The position numbers were made by a program, and so were the translations under genes. Of a stretch of 64,000 nt of DNA, positions 20,892 through 29,249 are shown in pieces. Origin of the DNA: Sphingobacteriia bacterium 28-36-52 (GTDB lineage Bacteria; Bacteroidota; Bacteroidia; Chitinophagales; Chitinophagaceae); contig NCGN01000007.1 in assembly GCA_002281575.1 (NCBI GenBank), forward strand, positions 1 to 64,000, in the 5' to 3' direction. Numbering within the stretch: the stretch's first letter is position 1; each line of letters begins with the position of its first letter. The notes below the pieces were generated by a model that was not told the origin of the DNA, did not search any database, and saw nothing but the letters and a program-made list of their open reading frames with translations.

Positions 20892-22673
20892 ATGCTTAAA
20901 AAATATATATTCCCATTAGCGATGCTGTTAAGTATGTTTTGCACAGATGCTATTGCTCAACAAAAAAAAACAGCATTAAAAAAATCAACAGCAAAGAAAC
21001 CAACAGCTGTGTATTTAAATGAATATAGGGCAGGCTTGATGAGTTCATCCAAAGCAGATACCAATTGGTTTATAGTTGAAAGAAAAAAAGAGATTGAACA
21101 AATTCTAAAAGATAGTTTACCCGTAAAGTGGTACAATGAAAAGGGAGGTGAACAAGCATTACTAGCCCAAAAAATAGCCCTTGCCAATCCATTCTTTACA
21201 AGGTATTTGTTCGACTTAAAAACAGGAAAACCTTTGTGGAATGAAATTTTTGGCGTTTACCCAGCAAGGCCAGGTGACATCAAAAAAGGGATCACTTCAT
21301 TGCCTGGCGCTTTAATGCGAGTAGAAATGTATAATTATGCGAATAATTTAACCACAATTGGAATAGTAGATGTTTTTTCGATGAAATTGGTTAGTGCCGA
21401 TCATTATCCAGATACACAACCCGATATACCACAATCTTTAATTCAGCTTGCTGAACAAATCGCCATCAATGCCCCAGAAGTAGAAAAAGCATTAGGCTTT
21501 AAACCCAATGTTCAAAAACCAATCATGAGTAGTACTAAAACTGCTTTAAATAGAACCAAATGTGAACGATCTCAACATTTATGTGTTGCTCCTACATTTG
21601 TTAAGGGTAATAGGGCTTTGTGGGCAATTGTTGATTTAACAGACAATCGATTGGTTGGTTTAAGATGGACCAATACCGGTACTGATGCAGCAGTGGTAAC
21701 TGAGCGAAAATTGCAAAATGAAACGGTTGCCGACTGTTATTGTGAAAAAGTAAATTCGATTAGTAAAAATGGATGGAATATGGATTATTTGCTAACAGCA
21801 TCTGATGGTTTACAAATAAGCAATGTTACTTTCAACAACAAAAGAGTATTAAATAGTGCCAAATTGGTGGATTGGCATGTGAGCTATTCTGGAACAGATG
21901 GATTTGGTTACAGTGACGCAGTTGGTTGCCCTATTTACAGTCAAGCTGCAGTAGTGGCTACTGATCCACCCAAAATTGCTGAAATAGTAGAAGGAGATTC
22001 TGTTGTAGGGTTTATGCTAGAACAAAAATTCTTTTCTGAGTTATGGCCTGGACCATGTAACTACAGCTATTCTCAGCGATATTTTTTTTATAAAGATGGA
22101 AGGTTTAGAATTACTTGTGCAAGCATTGGAAGAGGGTGTGGAAATAATGGTACTTATAGGCCAGTGTTTAGAATTTCTTTTGCAGGGAATGAGCAAAACT
22201 TTTATGAGTATGAACAGGCTGGCTGGAAACAATGGACTAAAGAGAACTGGCAATTACAAAAGCCCTCCACGCTTTATGATTCCAGTGGGTATCAGTATAA
22301 AATTAGTTTAGATAAAGTCAATAGTTATTTTCTAGAACCCGGGAAAGGTCAGTTTAATGATGGTGGAAAAGGAGACAATGCTTATTTATATTTAACAAAA
22401 AATCACCTAAATAAAGATGAAGGTGAAACTGATTTAGTAACTATTGGGCCATGTTGTAATACCAATCATGAACAGGGACCTGAAAAGTTCATCAATGCTG
22501 TTCCAGAGAGCACCATCAATACCGATTTGGTGCTGTGGTATGTACCTCAAATGAAAAATGACGACCGACCAGGATCTAAATATTGTTGGGCAGAAACCTA
22601 TTATGAAAACGGGGTTTATAAAATAAAAGCGTATCCCTGTTTTGCAGGTCCTATGTTTGTTCCCCAAAAATAA
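20892..22673 (+). CDS. Copper-amine-oxidase-like secreted protein lacking the copper ligands
   Basis: A 593-residue protein with a signal peptide (to about residue 23). The order of segments follows the copper amine oxidase fold: a D-L-T-D-N-R-L-V-G strand in the N3-like region, DGFGYSDAVGC (336-346), CNYSY (389-393) followed by FFYKDGRFRI, and a C-terminal TDLVLWYVPQMKNDDRP. Tyr391 falls where the TPQ precursor of N-Y-D/E-Y lies. The H-x-H pair is replaced by T-Y-R-P and the third histidine by Asn in KNDDRP, so copper binding seems lost. Twelve cysteines suggest several disulfides. The family call is by eye and needs a profile search. Confidence 0.68.
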   Translation: MLKKYIFPLAMLLSMFCTDAIAQQKKTALKKSTAKKPTAVYLNEYRAGLMSSSKADTNWFIVERKKEIEQILKDSLPVKWYNEKGGEQALLAQKIALANPFFTRYLFDLKTGKPLWNEIFGVYPARPGDIKKGITSLPGALMRVEMYNYANNLTTIGIVDVFSMKLVSADHYPDTQPDIPQSLIQLAEQIAINAPEVEKALGFKPNVQKPIMSSTKTALNRTKCERSQHLCVAPTFVKGNRALWAIVDLTDNRLVGLRWTNTGTDAAVVTERKLQNETVADCYCEKVNSISKNGWNMDYLLTASDGLQISNVTFNNKRVLNSAKLVDWHVSYSGTDGFGYSDAVGCPIYSQAAVVATDPPKIAEIVEGDSVVGFMLEQKFFSELWPGPCNYSYSQRYFFYKDGRFRITCASIGRGCGNNGTYRPVFRISFAGNEQNFYEYEQAGWKQWTKENWQLQKPSTLYDSSGYQYKISLDKVNSYFLEPGKGQFNDGGKGDNAYLYLTKNHLNKDEGETDLVTIGPCCNTNHEQGPEKFINAVPESTINTDLVLWYVPQMKNDDRPGSKYCWAETYYENGVYKIKAYPCFAGPMFVPQK

Positions 22674-22694
22674 CTTATATTGAAACCTGATAAT

Positions 22695-23333
22695 ATGGAA
22701 AAAAAGATTCAAACAATGATTGCTGATGATCATCCGCTTTTTGTAGAAGGCCTAAAGATGATATTAAGTAGCAATGATCTTTTGCAGATAGCAGGTATTG
22801 CGAACGATGGTAAGCAGCTTTTATATTTACTTACCCAACAGCCCAATATTGACCTCATTTTGTTAGATGTAAATATGCCCAATTTGAATGGGTTGGATAC
22901 AATTAAATATATTAAACAGTCTTTCGGTTCATCTAAAGTTTTAATGCTTTCTGCATATAGTGATGAAAAAGTGGTTGAGCAAGCCAAGAACGCAGGGGCA
23001 GATGGTTATGTTTTAAAAAATAGCAGCAAGGATGAATTGATGAAAGCCATTATGGATGTAGTAAATGGGAAAACGCATTTTGATTTACAAAATGAGCCTA
23101 ACCAAGAAGATGCATTCAAAAAAATGGATATTTTTTTACGCAAATACAATCTAACCAAAAGAGAAAAGGAAATTCTATTGTATTTGAAACAGACTTATAC
23201 CAATCAGCAAATTGCCGATAAGCTACATTTAAGTATTTATACTGTTGAAACACATAGAAAGAATATAATGCAAAAGCTGCAGTTGAGTTCTCCTACAGCT
23301 TTAGTAAAATTTTTAGTTGAATTTAATATCTAG
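22695..23333 (+). CDS. NarL/LuxR-type response regulator
   Basis: A 212-residue two-component regulator. The receiver domain (1-120) has the acidic pair DD at 11-12, the phospho-acceptor Asp58 in LLDVNMPNLNG and the conserved Lys in VLKNSS. The C-terminal LuxR helix-turn-helix (about 148-212) has LTKREKEILLYL, QQIADKLHLSIYTVETHRKNI. The start at 22695 (MEKKIQTMIADDH) is preferred to a TTG five codons upstream. It is 21 bp downstream of the amine-oxidase-like gene and so probably in that operon. No kinase is adjacent. It may control the shared element upstream of the two large paralogues. Confidence 0.93.
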   Translation: MEKKIQTMIADDHPLFVEGLKMILSSNDLLQIAGIANDGKQLLYLLTQQPNIDLILLDVNMPNLNGLDTIKYIKQSFGSSKVLMLSAYSDEKVVEQAKNAGADGYVLKNSSKDELMKAIMDVVNGKTHFDLQNEPNQEDAFKKMDIFLRKYNLTKREKEILLYLKQTYTNQQIADKLHLSIYTVETHRKNIMQKLQLSSPTALVKFLVEFNI

Positions 23334-23335
23334 AA

Positions 23336-25822
23336 TTAGTTCATTATAATTCTATTAGTGCCGTATTTAATACCAGCACCTTCTACAGAAATCATATAAA
23401 CACCTGCAGCAGGTTTTGAGTTAAACTGCACTGGTACTACATTGTCTCCTTTTATTGCTTGTACTACTTTGCTATAAATAGTTTTACCAGTTGCTGCATC
23501 AATAACACGCATCGTAAGTGGGGCATCAATATCGGAACGGAATGTTGCACTAAATTTTCCACCAATTGTTGGGTTGGGGTAAATATGTATTTTTTGCTGT
23601 TTTAAATTTTCTAGATATTCTTTAGGTTTTTTAGAAAAGAAGATATCCGCAATTGCAGCGTCAATAGTAGTACTAACTCCAGTAGTGTTTTCAAATGCAA
23701 AGACTACAGTTGTAATATCATTCGCTTTTATTTTTTCTAATGGATCTTCTCCTACAAAATCTGATAGATTAATAGTGTAGTCTTTTAATTCTTTGCCAAT
23801 TGGCAAAACATAGCTGAATTGCTTAGCAAAATTGGTAATGGAATATTTTACTAATGTAATTTTTAGACTTGCGCCTTCTCCTTTAGCTTTAAAGCTCATT
23901 GTTTTGTAATCTGTTAGGTCTTGCATTGCAGCAGCACCTCTTAGCAATTTGTATGCAGAAATATAACTATCGGTTTTTGCTTTAAACTGAACATCTCTAA
24001 AAACAGGATAAGTGTCTGCAAAATTTCTTGCTGTATCATTGGTTATAGAATAAGATTCAACTACTGTTTTAGTTGAGTCGTAATCTAAATCCCAGCTACC
24101 ATCACTCATGTAAACTACATCTTGAAGTTTACCGTTAATGTACATAGAAATTAAGCTTTCGTGTGTATCATTCATTGGGAATGACACATTTGTTTTTCCG
24201 TTTGGATTCAAGGTTAATGGAATGATGCGTTTTGTTTCTAATTGAGAAAGTTCATTGTATTTTTCTTCCACTTCAAAATAAGCAGTAGTTGCCGTTGTTT
24301 CATTCTCTACTAATAAGTTCACTTTAAGCCCATCTCTATTACCATAACGAATATAAGTACTGGGTAAAGCAGTTGGGGGAGCAATAGTTTCTATTGGCAT
24401 GATATTGCTTAGTTTGTCTAGCACATTCAATGCCATATCAATACACAAGTAAGGTGCAACGCCCCATACTTGATAGTTGTACATTGTGTCTTCTCCAACA
24501 AAATCTGCATTTAACCAATTGCTTTGGAAAGAGAAAGTATTTCTACCTGCCTTTTTGCCAATTGAAAAACTCATTGAATACTCAATATTTCCATTTTCTT
24601 GTTTTAATTCGTATCTGGTAAATACTAGGTTTCTCAACTTAAACTGGTCCATATTTAGCAATACAGCCCCTTTGAGTCTATCACATATTGGTTTAGTATG
24701 ATCGTAAACATCTCCTAAAGTTTTAGTAGCAAATGCTACCGCTTTACAAGTATCATTCTCAGTAAAGTCAATTGCTCTAACTTCTACTGCATTGGTAATG
24801 CCTGGAATATCTGTTGGTGTGCTAACAAAAGCCGTGTATGCTCCCTCAGGAATTTGATCTGGCATTACATCGGCTAATGTAAGTTCCCTGTTTAAAGAGC
24901 TGCTCTTAATTTGGTTGCGTTGTAAATCTAACTTTTCCATTCGTGCGTAATTAACTGGGCCATTGGTGCCCTCTTTTAATTTACTCATTACACGCTTGGC
25001 AATTTTATTTCCTAAGCCTTTGCTTTCTAAACCTCCTGTATTACCCGAAAAAGAAACCCCACCATCTTCTGTAAAAATGGGAATAGAATCAAGTTTTTCT
25101 GTACACAAAATAGGATTTACTGTTGCATAAAAAAGTAGGTCGTTAAAGTCTTGATCACAATCGTTTCTATCTCGTAAAATGTCTTCAAATCCAATCACTA
25201 ATCTATTGGTCATTGTGTCTCTAACAATAACAGTATGTTGTTTTAAAGAATCATTGCTTTCAGGATTAAATTCAGGATTAGAGTAAACTTTCCAATTACC
25301 CTGTTTAACTTCTGTTCCATCCCATCCATTAGAAATTAAAACAAATCCTATTTCAGTGTTAGCAGGAAAATTGCCTAAATAAACTTTGTCTCCAGCCACT
25401 AATGAACCCCCAAAACCTGACTTAGATGCATTCGGGAAAATGATTGTGATGTCTTTATTTTTGGGTGCAGTAGTAGGAGGGTTGCCTTTAGTGTATGTGT
25501 AGTATCCTAATGAATTCAAATAAGAAGCGCCTTCGTCAACAAAACTAATCCATACATCGGATGGGCAATTAACCCCAATGGTTTTAACTCGATTATTTGA
25601 AATTAATAGAGGATTGTAAACCGGTACTGGTCGGTATTCGGGTAAAGTAATTTCAATAAGCGTTCTGAAAAATGAACTTACGCTATCTCTAGGTGTAACC
25701 AAGTAATTTGGAACGCCTCTTGAGTTGTAAGTGCCCATATAAGTATAATTCTGTGCTTGAACCTGCTGGTTACCTGTAAACAGGAACAAAGCAATGATAA
25801 AGGATAGGATTGAGCGGTTCAT
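23336..25822 (-). CDS. T9SS-exported protein with DUF4114 domain, paralogue of the 1386-residue protein
   Basis: An 828-residue secreted protein. A signal peptide (about 1-24) is followed by an N-terminal region and a DUF4114-type domain (about 140-235, with FEDILRDRNDCDQDFNDLLF). A module of about 480 residues from ESKGLGNKIAKRVM (about 266) aligns along its length with the C-terminal part of the protein at 14640-18800: both contain FVSTP-D-I, VYDHTK-ICDRLKG, FQSNWLN / LQSNWLN and YKLLR. A T9SS type A sorting domain closes it (about 745-828, IYPNPTIGGKFSATF). Its stop lies 2 bp from that of the convergent response regulator. Function unknown; surface location inferred. Confidence 0.9.
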   Translation of the reverse strand: MNRSILSFIIALFLFTGNQQVQAQNYTYMGTYNSRGVPNYLVTPRDSVSSFFRTLIEITLPEYRPVPVYNPLLISNNRVKTIGVNCPSDVWISFVDEGASYLNSLGYYTYTKGNPPTTAPKNKDITIIFPNASKSGFGGSLVAGDKVYLGNFPANTEIGFVLISNGWDGTEVKQGNWKVYSNPEFNPESNDSLKQHTVIVRDTMTNRLVIGFEDILRDRNDCDQDFNDLLFYATVNPILCTEKLDSIPIFTEDGGVSFSGNTGGLESKGLGNKIAKRVMSKLKEGTNGPVNYARMEKLDLQRNQIKSSSLNRELTLADVMPDQIPEGAYTAFVSTPTDIPGITNAVEVRAIDFTENDTCKAVAFATKTLGDVYDHTKPICDRLKGAVLLNMDQFKLRNLVFTRYELKQENGNIEYSMSFSIGKKAGRNTFSFQSNWLNADFVGEDTMYNYQVWGVAPYLCIDMALNVLDKLSNIMPIETIAPPTALPSTYIRYGNRDGLKVNLLVENETTATTAYFEVEEKYNELSQLETKRIIPLTLNPNGKTNVSFPMNDTHESLISMYINGKLQDVVYMSDGSWDLDYDSTKTVVESYSITNDTARNFADTYPVFRDVQFKAKTDSYISAYKLLRGAAAMQDLTDYKTMSFKAKGEGASLKITLVKYSITNFAKQFSYVLPIGKELKDYTINLSDFVGEDPLEKIKANDITTVVFAFENTTGVSTTIDAAIADIFFSKKPKEYLENLKQQKIHIYPNPTIGGKFSATFRSDIDAPLTMRVIDAATGKTIYSKVVQAIKGDNVVPVQFNSKPAAGVYMISVEGAGIKYGTNRIIMN

Positions 25823-25850
25823 AACAAAGAGTTTAATATAAAATTACTGC

Positions 25851-25874
25851 ATATCACAGCATATGCTATGATAT
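25851..25874. promoter_or_regulatory. 24-bp inverted repeat upstream of the DUF4114 paralogue
   Basis: ATATCACAGCAT and ATGCTATGATAT abut to form a dyad with one mismatched pair and no spacer, 28 bp before the start of the minus-strand paralogue. It looks like an operator for a dimeric regulator. It has no equivalent upstream of the other paralogue. Confidence 0.55.
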
Positions 25875-25904
25875 TAACGTTATACAGGCCTAAAAACGTA
25901 TTAA

Positions 25905-25930
25905 ATACCAACTAATTTGTATATATTTTT
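25905..25930. promoter_or_regulatory. Shared upstream element, copy 2
   Basis: ATACCAAC-N3-TTTGTAT-N-TATTTTT, the same 22 fixed positions and spacing as at 18913-18938. It lies 82 bp upstream of the DUF4114 paralogue (minus) and 53 bp upstream of purL (plus). Since both copies sit upstream of minus-strand paralogues, the paralogues are the likelier targets. Confidence 0.6.
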
Positions 25931-25983
25931 TATGGAAAACTTCATTCGGACACATTGCCTTGGTTTTGTACCTTCGCAGCATC

Positions 25984-28188
25984 ATGGAAATCACCGTAAA
26001 AACAGCACAGCAGTTGCGATTAACTGCAGATGAATTTGAGTTGATAAAGCAAAAAATGGGTCGCACCCCTAATTTTACTGAGCTCTGCGCTTTTAGTGGC
26101 ATGTGGAGCGAACATTGTAGTTATAAAAATTCCATTAAGTGGCTAAAAACCCTTCCAAGAGATGGGGGAAGAATGTTGGTTGCTGCTGGTGAAGAAAATG
26201 CGGGTCTTATGGATATGGGGAATGGTTTTGGAGTAGTATTTAAAATTGAAAGCCATAATCATCCAAGTGCAATTGAGCCATTTCAGGGAGCTGCTACAGG
26301 TGTTGGTGGAATTCAACGCGATATTTTTACCATGGGAGCAAGACCAATTGCTTCTTTAAATAGCTTACGTTTTGGCAATTTAATAGACAAGAAAACCCAG
26401 CACCTTTTAGCAGGAGTTGTTAAAGGAATAGGACATTATGGAAATTGTTTTGGGGTTCCTACTGTTGGAGGTGAAGTCTATTTTGAAGATTGTTATCATA
26501 CCAATCCTTTGGTAAATGCAATGAGTGTAGGTATTATGCAAGCCAATAAAATGGTGAGCGCAACCGCAAAGGGTACTGGTAATCCGGTGATTTATGTGGG
26601 TAGTGCTACTGGAAAAGATGGCATTGGCGGCGCAAGCTTTGCAAGCGCCGATATTACACATGATTCTGTTCAAGAATTGCCAGCAGTTCAGGTAGGCGAT
26701 CCTTTTCAAGAAAAGAAATTATTGGAAGCTTGTTTAGAAGTGCTTGAAACAGGTGCAGTTGTAGGTATGCAAGACATGGGTGCAGCGGGTATAATTTGCT
26801 CTACCGCAGAAATGAGTGCAAAGGGTGAAGTGGGCATGCATATTGACCTAGAAAAAGTACCCACCCGTCAACAAAATATGAAAGCGTGGGAACTTTTGTT
26901 AAGTGAGAGCCAAGAGCGTATGTTGATGGTAGTAGAAAAAGGCAGAGAAGCAGAAGTGGTGGCTGTTTTTGAAAAATGGGATTTGAGTGCCAGCACTATT
27001 GGACATGTTACAGATGATGGGTTGTTAAATTTCTATATGAATGGAACTTTAGAAGCCAGTATACCTGCTTATGAATTGGTACTTGGTGGCGGTGCACCAC
27101 AGTACACTAGAGAATATTCAGAGCCTAAATACTTTGAAAAAATCAATGCATTTGATGCAACTGCATTAGCCGATATACAAGACCTGAAAGCTACAGCGGA
27201 GGCGTTAATTACCCTCCCAAATATTGCCAGCAAAAGATGGGTATATACCCAATATGATAGCATGGTGGGTGCAGCTAATACCAGTACCAATAGTCCAAGT
27301 GATGCGTCTGTGGTTTTGGCAAAAGGAACAGGTAAAGCTTTAGCTATTACGGTTGATTGTAATAGTAAATATGTTTTTGCCAATCCTTATATTGGAGGAA
27401 TGATTGCAGTAGCTGAAGCTGCAAGAAATATTGTTTGTAGTGGTGGAGAGCCAATTGGAGTTACCAATTGTTTAAATTTTGGTAATCCATATGATCCAGA
27501 AGTCTATTTTCAATTTGTTCATGCGGTTACTGGAATGGGCGATGCGTGTAAAAAATTCAACACGCCAGTTACTGGAGGAAATGTGAGTTTTTATAATCAA
27601 AATCCAGACGGTCCTGTATACCCTACACCAACAATTGGTATGGTTGGGATACTAGATAATATTAACCAAAAAATGACCATGCATTTTAAAGATGCGGGTG
27701 ATATAATTGTTTTGATTGGGTCACAACACAACGATATTGCATCGAGTGAATACTTGCATAAATTGAAAGGTGTACAATACTCACCTGCACCTTATTTTAA
27801 TTTAGATGAAGAGTTCAATACCCAACAATTAATTAGTAAATTAATCAAAAGCAAAAAAATAAAAAGCGCACACGATATTAGTGAAGGTGGATTAATGATT
27901 ACTTTATTAGAAAGTGGGTTCAGTGGCGGCAAAGGTTTTAATGTACATCCTACTGTTGATATAAGACAAGACGCATATTGGTTTGGAGAGGCGCAAGGTC
28001 GTGTAGTTGTCTCTGTTGCCGCCAGTGATTGGGGGGCTGTTCATGCTGCTGCTACTGCAGAAGGTATTGCAGTTACTCAATTAGGTACTGTTACTTCAAG
28101 CGAAGTGGAAGTAGCTGGAAATAGTTGGGGTGCTATTGAAGAGTGGAAAAATAAATATGATACAGCCATAGAAAAGTTGATAAAATAA
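25984..28188 (+). CDS. purL: Phosphoribosylformylglycinamidine synthase subunit PurL
   Basis: A 734-residue small-type PurL (FGAM synthase II), the ATP-dependent amidotransferase of purine synthesis that works with PurQ and PurS. The length matches the three-subunit form, not the 1300-residue fused form. Visible motifs are FTELCAFSGMWSEHCSYKNS, FKIESHNHPSAIEPFQGAATG, RDIFTMGARPIA and, in the second half, the repeated AIRS-like fold (CNSKYVFANPYIGG, HDISEGGLM). The start at 25984 (MEITVKTAQQLRL) is chosen over one eight codons upstream. hldD starts 1 bp after the stop. purQ and purS are not in the window. Confidence 0.96.
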   Translation: MEITVKTAQQLRLTADEFELIKQKMGRTPNFTELCAFSGMWSEHCSYKNSIKWLKTLPRDGGRMLVAAGEENAGLMDMGNGFGVVFKIESHNHPSAIEPFQGAATGVGGIQRDIFTMGARPIASLNSLRFGNLIDKKTQHLLAGVVKGIGHYGNCFGVPTVGGEVYFEDCYHTNPLVNAMSVGIMQANKMVSATAKGTGNPVIYVGSATGKDGIGGASFASADITHDSVQELPAVQVGDPFQEKKLLEACLEVLETGAVVGMQDMGAAGIICSTAEMSAKGEVGMHIDLEKVPTRQQNMKAWELLLSESQERMLMVVEKGREAEVVAVFEKWDLSASTIGHVTDDGLLNFYMNGTLEASIPAYELVLGGGAPQYTREYSEPKYFEKINAFDATALADIQDLKATAEALITLPNIASKRWVYTQYDSMVGAANTSTNSPSDASVVLAKGTGKALAITVDCNSKYVFANPYIGGMIAVAEAARNIVCSGGEPIGVTNCLNFGNPYDPEVYFQFVHAVTGMGDACKKFNTPVTGGNVSFYNQNPDGPVYPTPTIGMVGILDNINQKMTMHFKDAGDIIVLIGSQHNDIASSEYLHKLKGVQYSPAPYFNLDEEFNTQQLISKLIKSKKIKSAHDISEGGLMITLLESGFSGGKGFNVHPTVDIRQDAYWFGEAQGRVVVSVAASDWGAVHAAATAEGIAVTQLGTVTSSEVEVAGNSWGAIEEWKNKYDTAIEKLIK

Positions 28189-28189
28189 T

Positions 28190-29191
28190 ATGAGCAAGAA
28201 CTTGCATATTATGGTTACTGGAGCTGCTGGTTTTATTGGCAGTTGTATGGTTCAATATTTAAATGAACAAGGCTATTCAAATATTTATTTAGTAGACGAT
28301 TTTGGTGTTGAAGAAAAAAGAAATAATTGGCAAAGCAAGCAATTTGTTACCATAATAGAACGCTATAATTTATTGGATTGGTTACATCAACACCAACCCA
28401 AATTAGATGTGGTTATTCACTTAGGTGCAAGAACAGATACCACTGAGTTTGATTATTCAATTCATGAAGAACTCAACTTAGAATACTCTAAAGATGTTTG
28501 GAATTATTGTTGCATACATTCAATACCACTAATTTATGCATCAAGCGCTGCTACTTATGGCGGAGGAGAACATGGGTACAATGATGATCACGCAATTGTG
28601 AATCAGTTAACACCATTGAATCCATATGGAGTAAGTAAAAATGAGTTTGATAAATGGGCATTACAACAAAATGCTCAACCTCCTTTTTGGACAGGTTTAA
28701 AGTTTTTTAATGTGTATGGTCCTAATGAAGCACATAAGAAAAGAATGGCTTCTGTTATTTTTCATTCATTTAATCAAATCAAAAGCAACGGCTTAGTAAA
28801 ATTATTTAAGAGCCATCAACCTAGTTTTAAAGATGGAGAACAGCTCCGCGATTTTGTATATGTAAAAGATGTGGTCTCGGTTATTTTATGGATGATGGAA
28901 GAAATGGTAGAATTGAAATGGGTTATTGCTAATAATGGTTTATACAATTTGGGCACAGGTAAAGCAAGAACTTTTATAGATTTGGTAAATGCTACTTTTA
29001 AAGGGATGGATATTGCTCCCAATATTGAGTTCATTGATATGCCATTAGATATTAGAGACAAATACCAATATTTTACTGAAGCCAACATGCAGAAACTGCA
29101 GAATGCAGGATATACAAAGCCTTTTTATTCTTTAGAAGAAGGGGTAGACGATTATGTAAGACAGTATTTAATTTCCAACAAGCACTACTAA
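28190..29191 (+). CDS. hldD: ADP-L-glycero-D-manno-heptose 6-epimerase-type NAD-dependent epimerase
   Basis: A 333-residue extended short-chain dehydrogenase. The NAD-binding motif TGAAGFIGS is at residues 10-18. The active-site triad is SSAATYG with YGVSK. The segments NVYGPNEAHKKRMASVIFHSFNQI and FVYVKDVVSVILWMM match HldD, which makes the heptose donor for lipopolysaccharide inner core. Translation is coupled to purL (1-bp gap), though the pathways are unrelated. A hairpin terminator follows. A related sugar epimerase cannot be fully excluded. Confidence 0.9.
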   Translation: MSKNLHIMVTGAAGFIGSCMVQYLNEQGYSNIYLVDDFGVEEKRNNWQSKQFVTIIERYNLLDWLHQHQPKLDVVIHLGARTDTTEFDYSIHEELNLEYSKDVWNYCCIHSIPLIYASSAATYGGGEHGYNDDHAIVNQLTPLNPYGVSKNEFDKWALQQNAQPPFWTGLKFFNVYGPNEAHKKRMASVIFHSFNQIKSNGLVKLFKSHQPSFKDGEQLRDFVYVKDVVSVILWMMEEMVELKWVIANNGLYNLGTGKARTFIDLVNATFKGMDIAPNIEFIDMPLDIRDKYQYFTEANMQKLQNAGYTKPFYSLEEGVDDYVRQYLISNKHY

Positions 29192-29199
29192 AATATAAA

Positions 29200-29234
29200 A
29201 GAGAGGTTGCCCTTTTAGGCAGCCTCTCTTTTTT
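29200..29234. terminator. Bidirectional terminator between hldD and the dienelactone hydrolase gene
   Basis: A 12-bp stem with one G-T pair (AGAGAGGTTGCC with GGCAGCCTCTCT), loop TTTTA, is followed by six T residues on the plus strand. The minus strand is T-rich as well. It lies between convergent genes. Confidence 0.88.
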
Positions 29235-29249
29235 AGCAATTGATATTTT

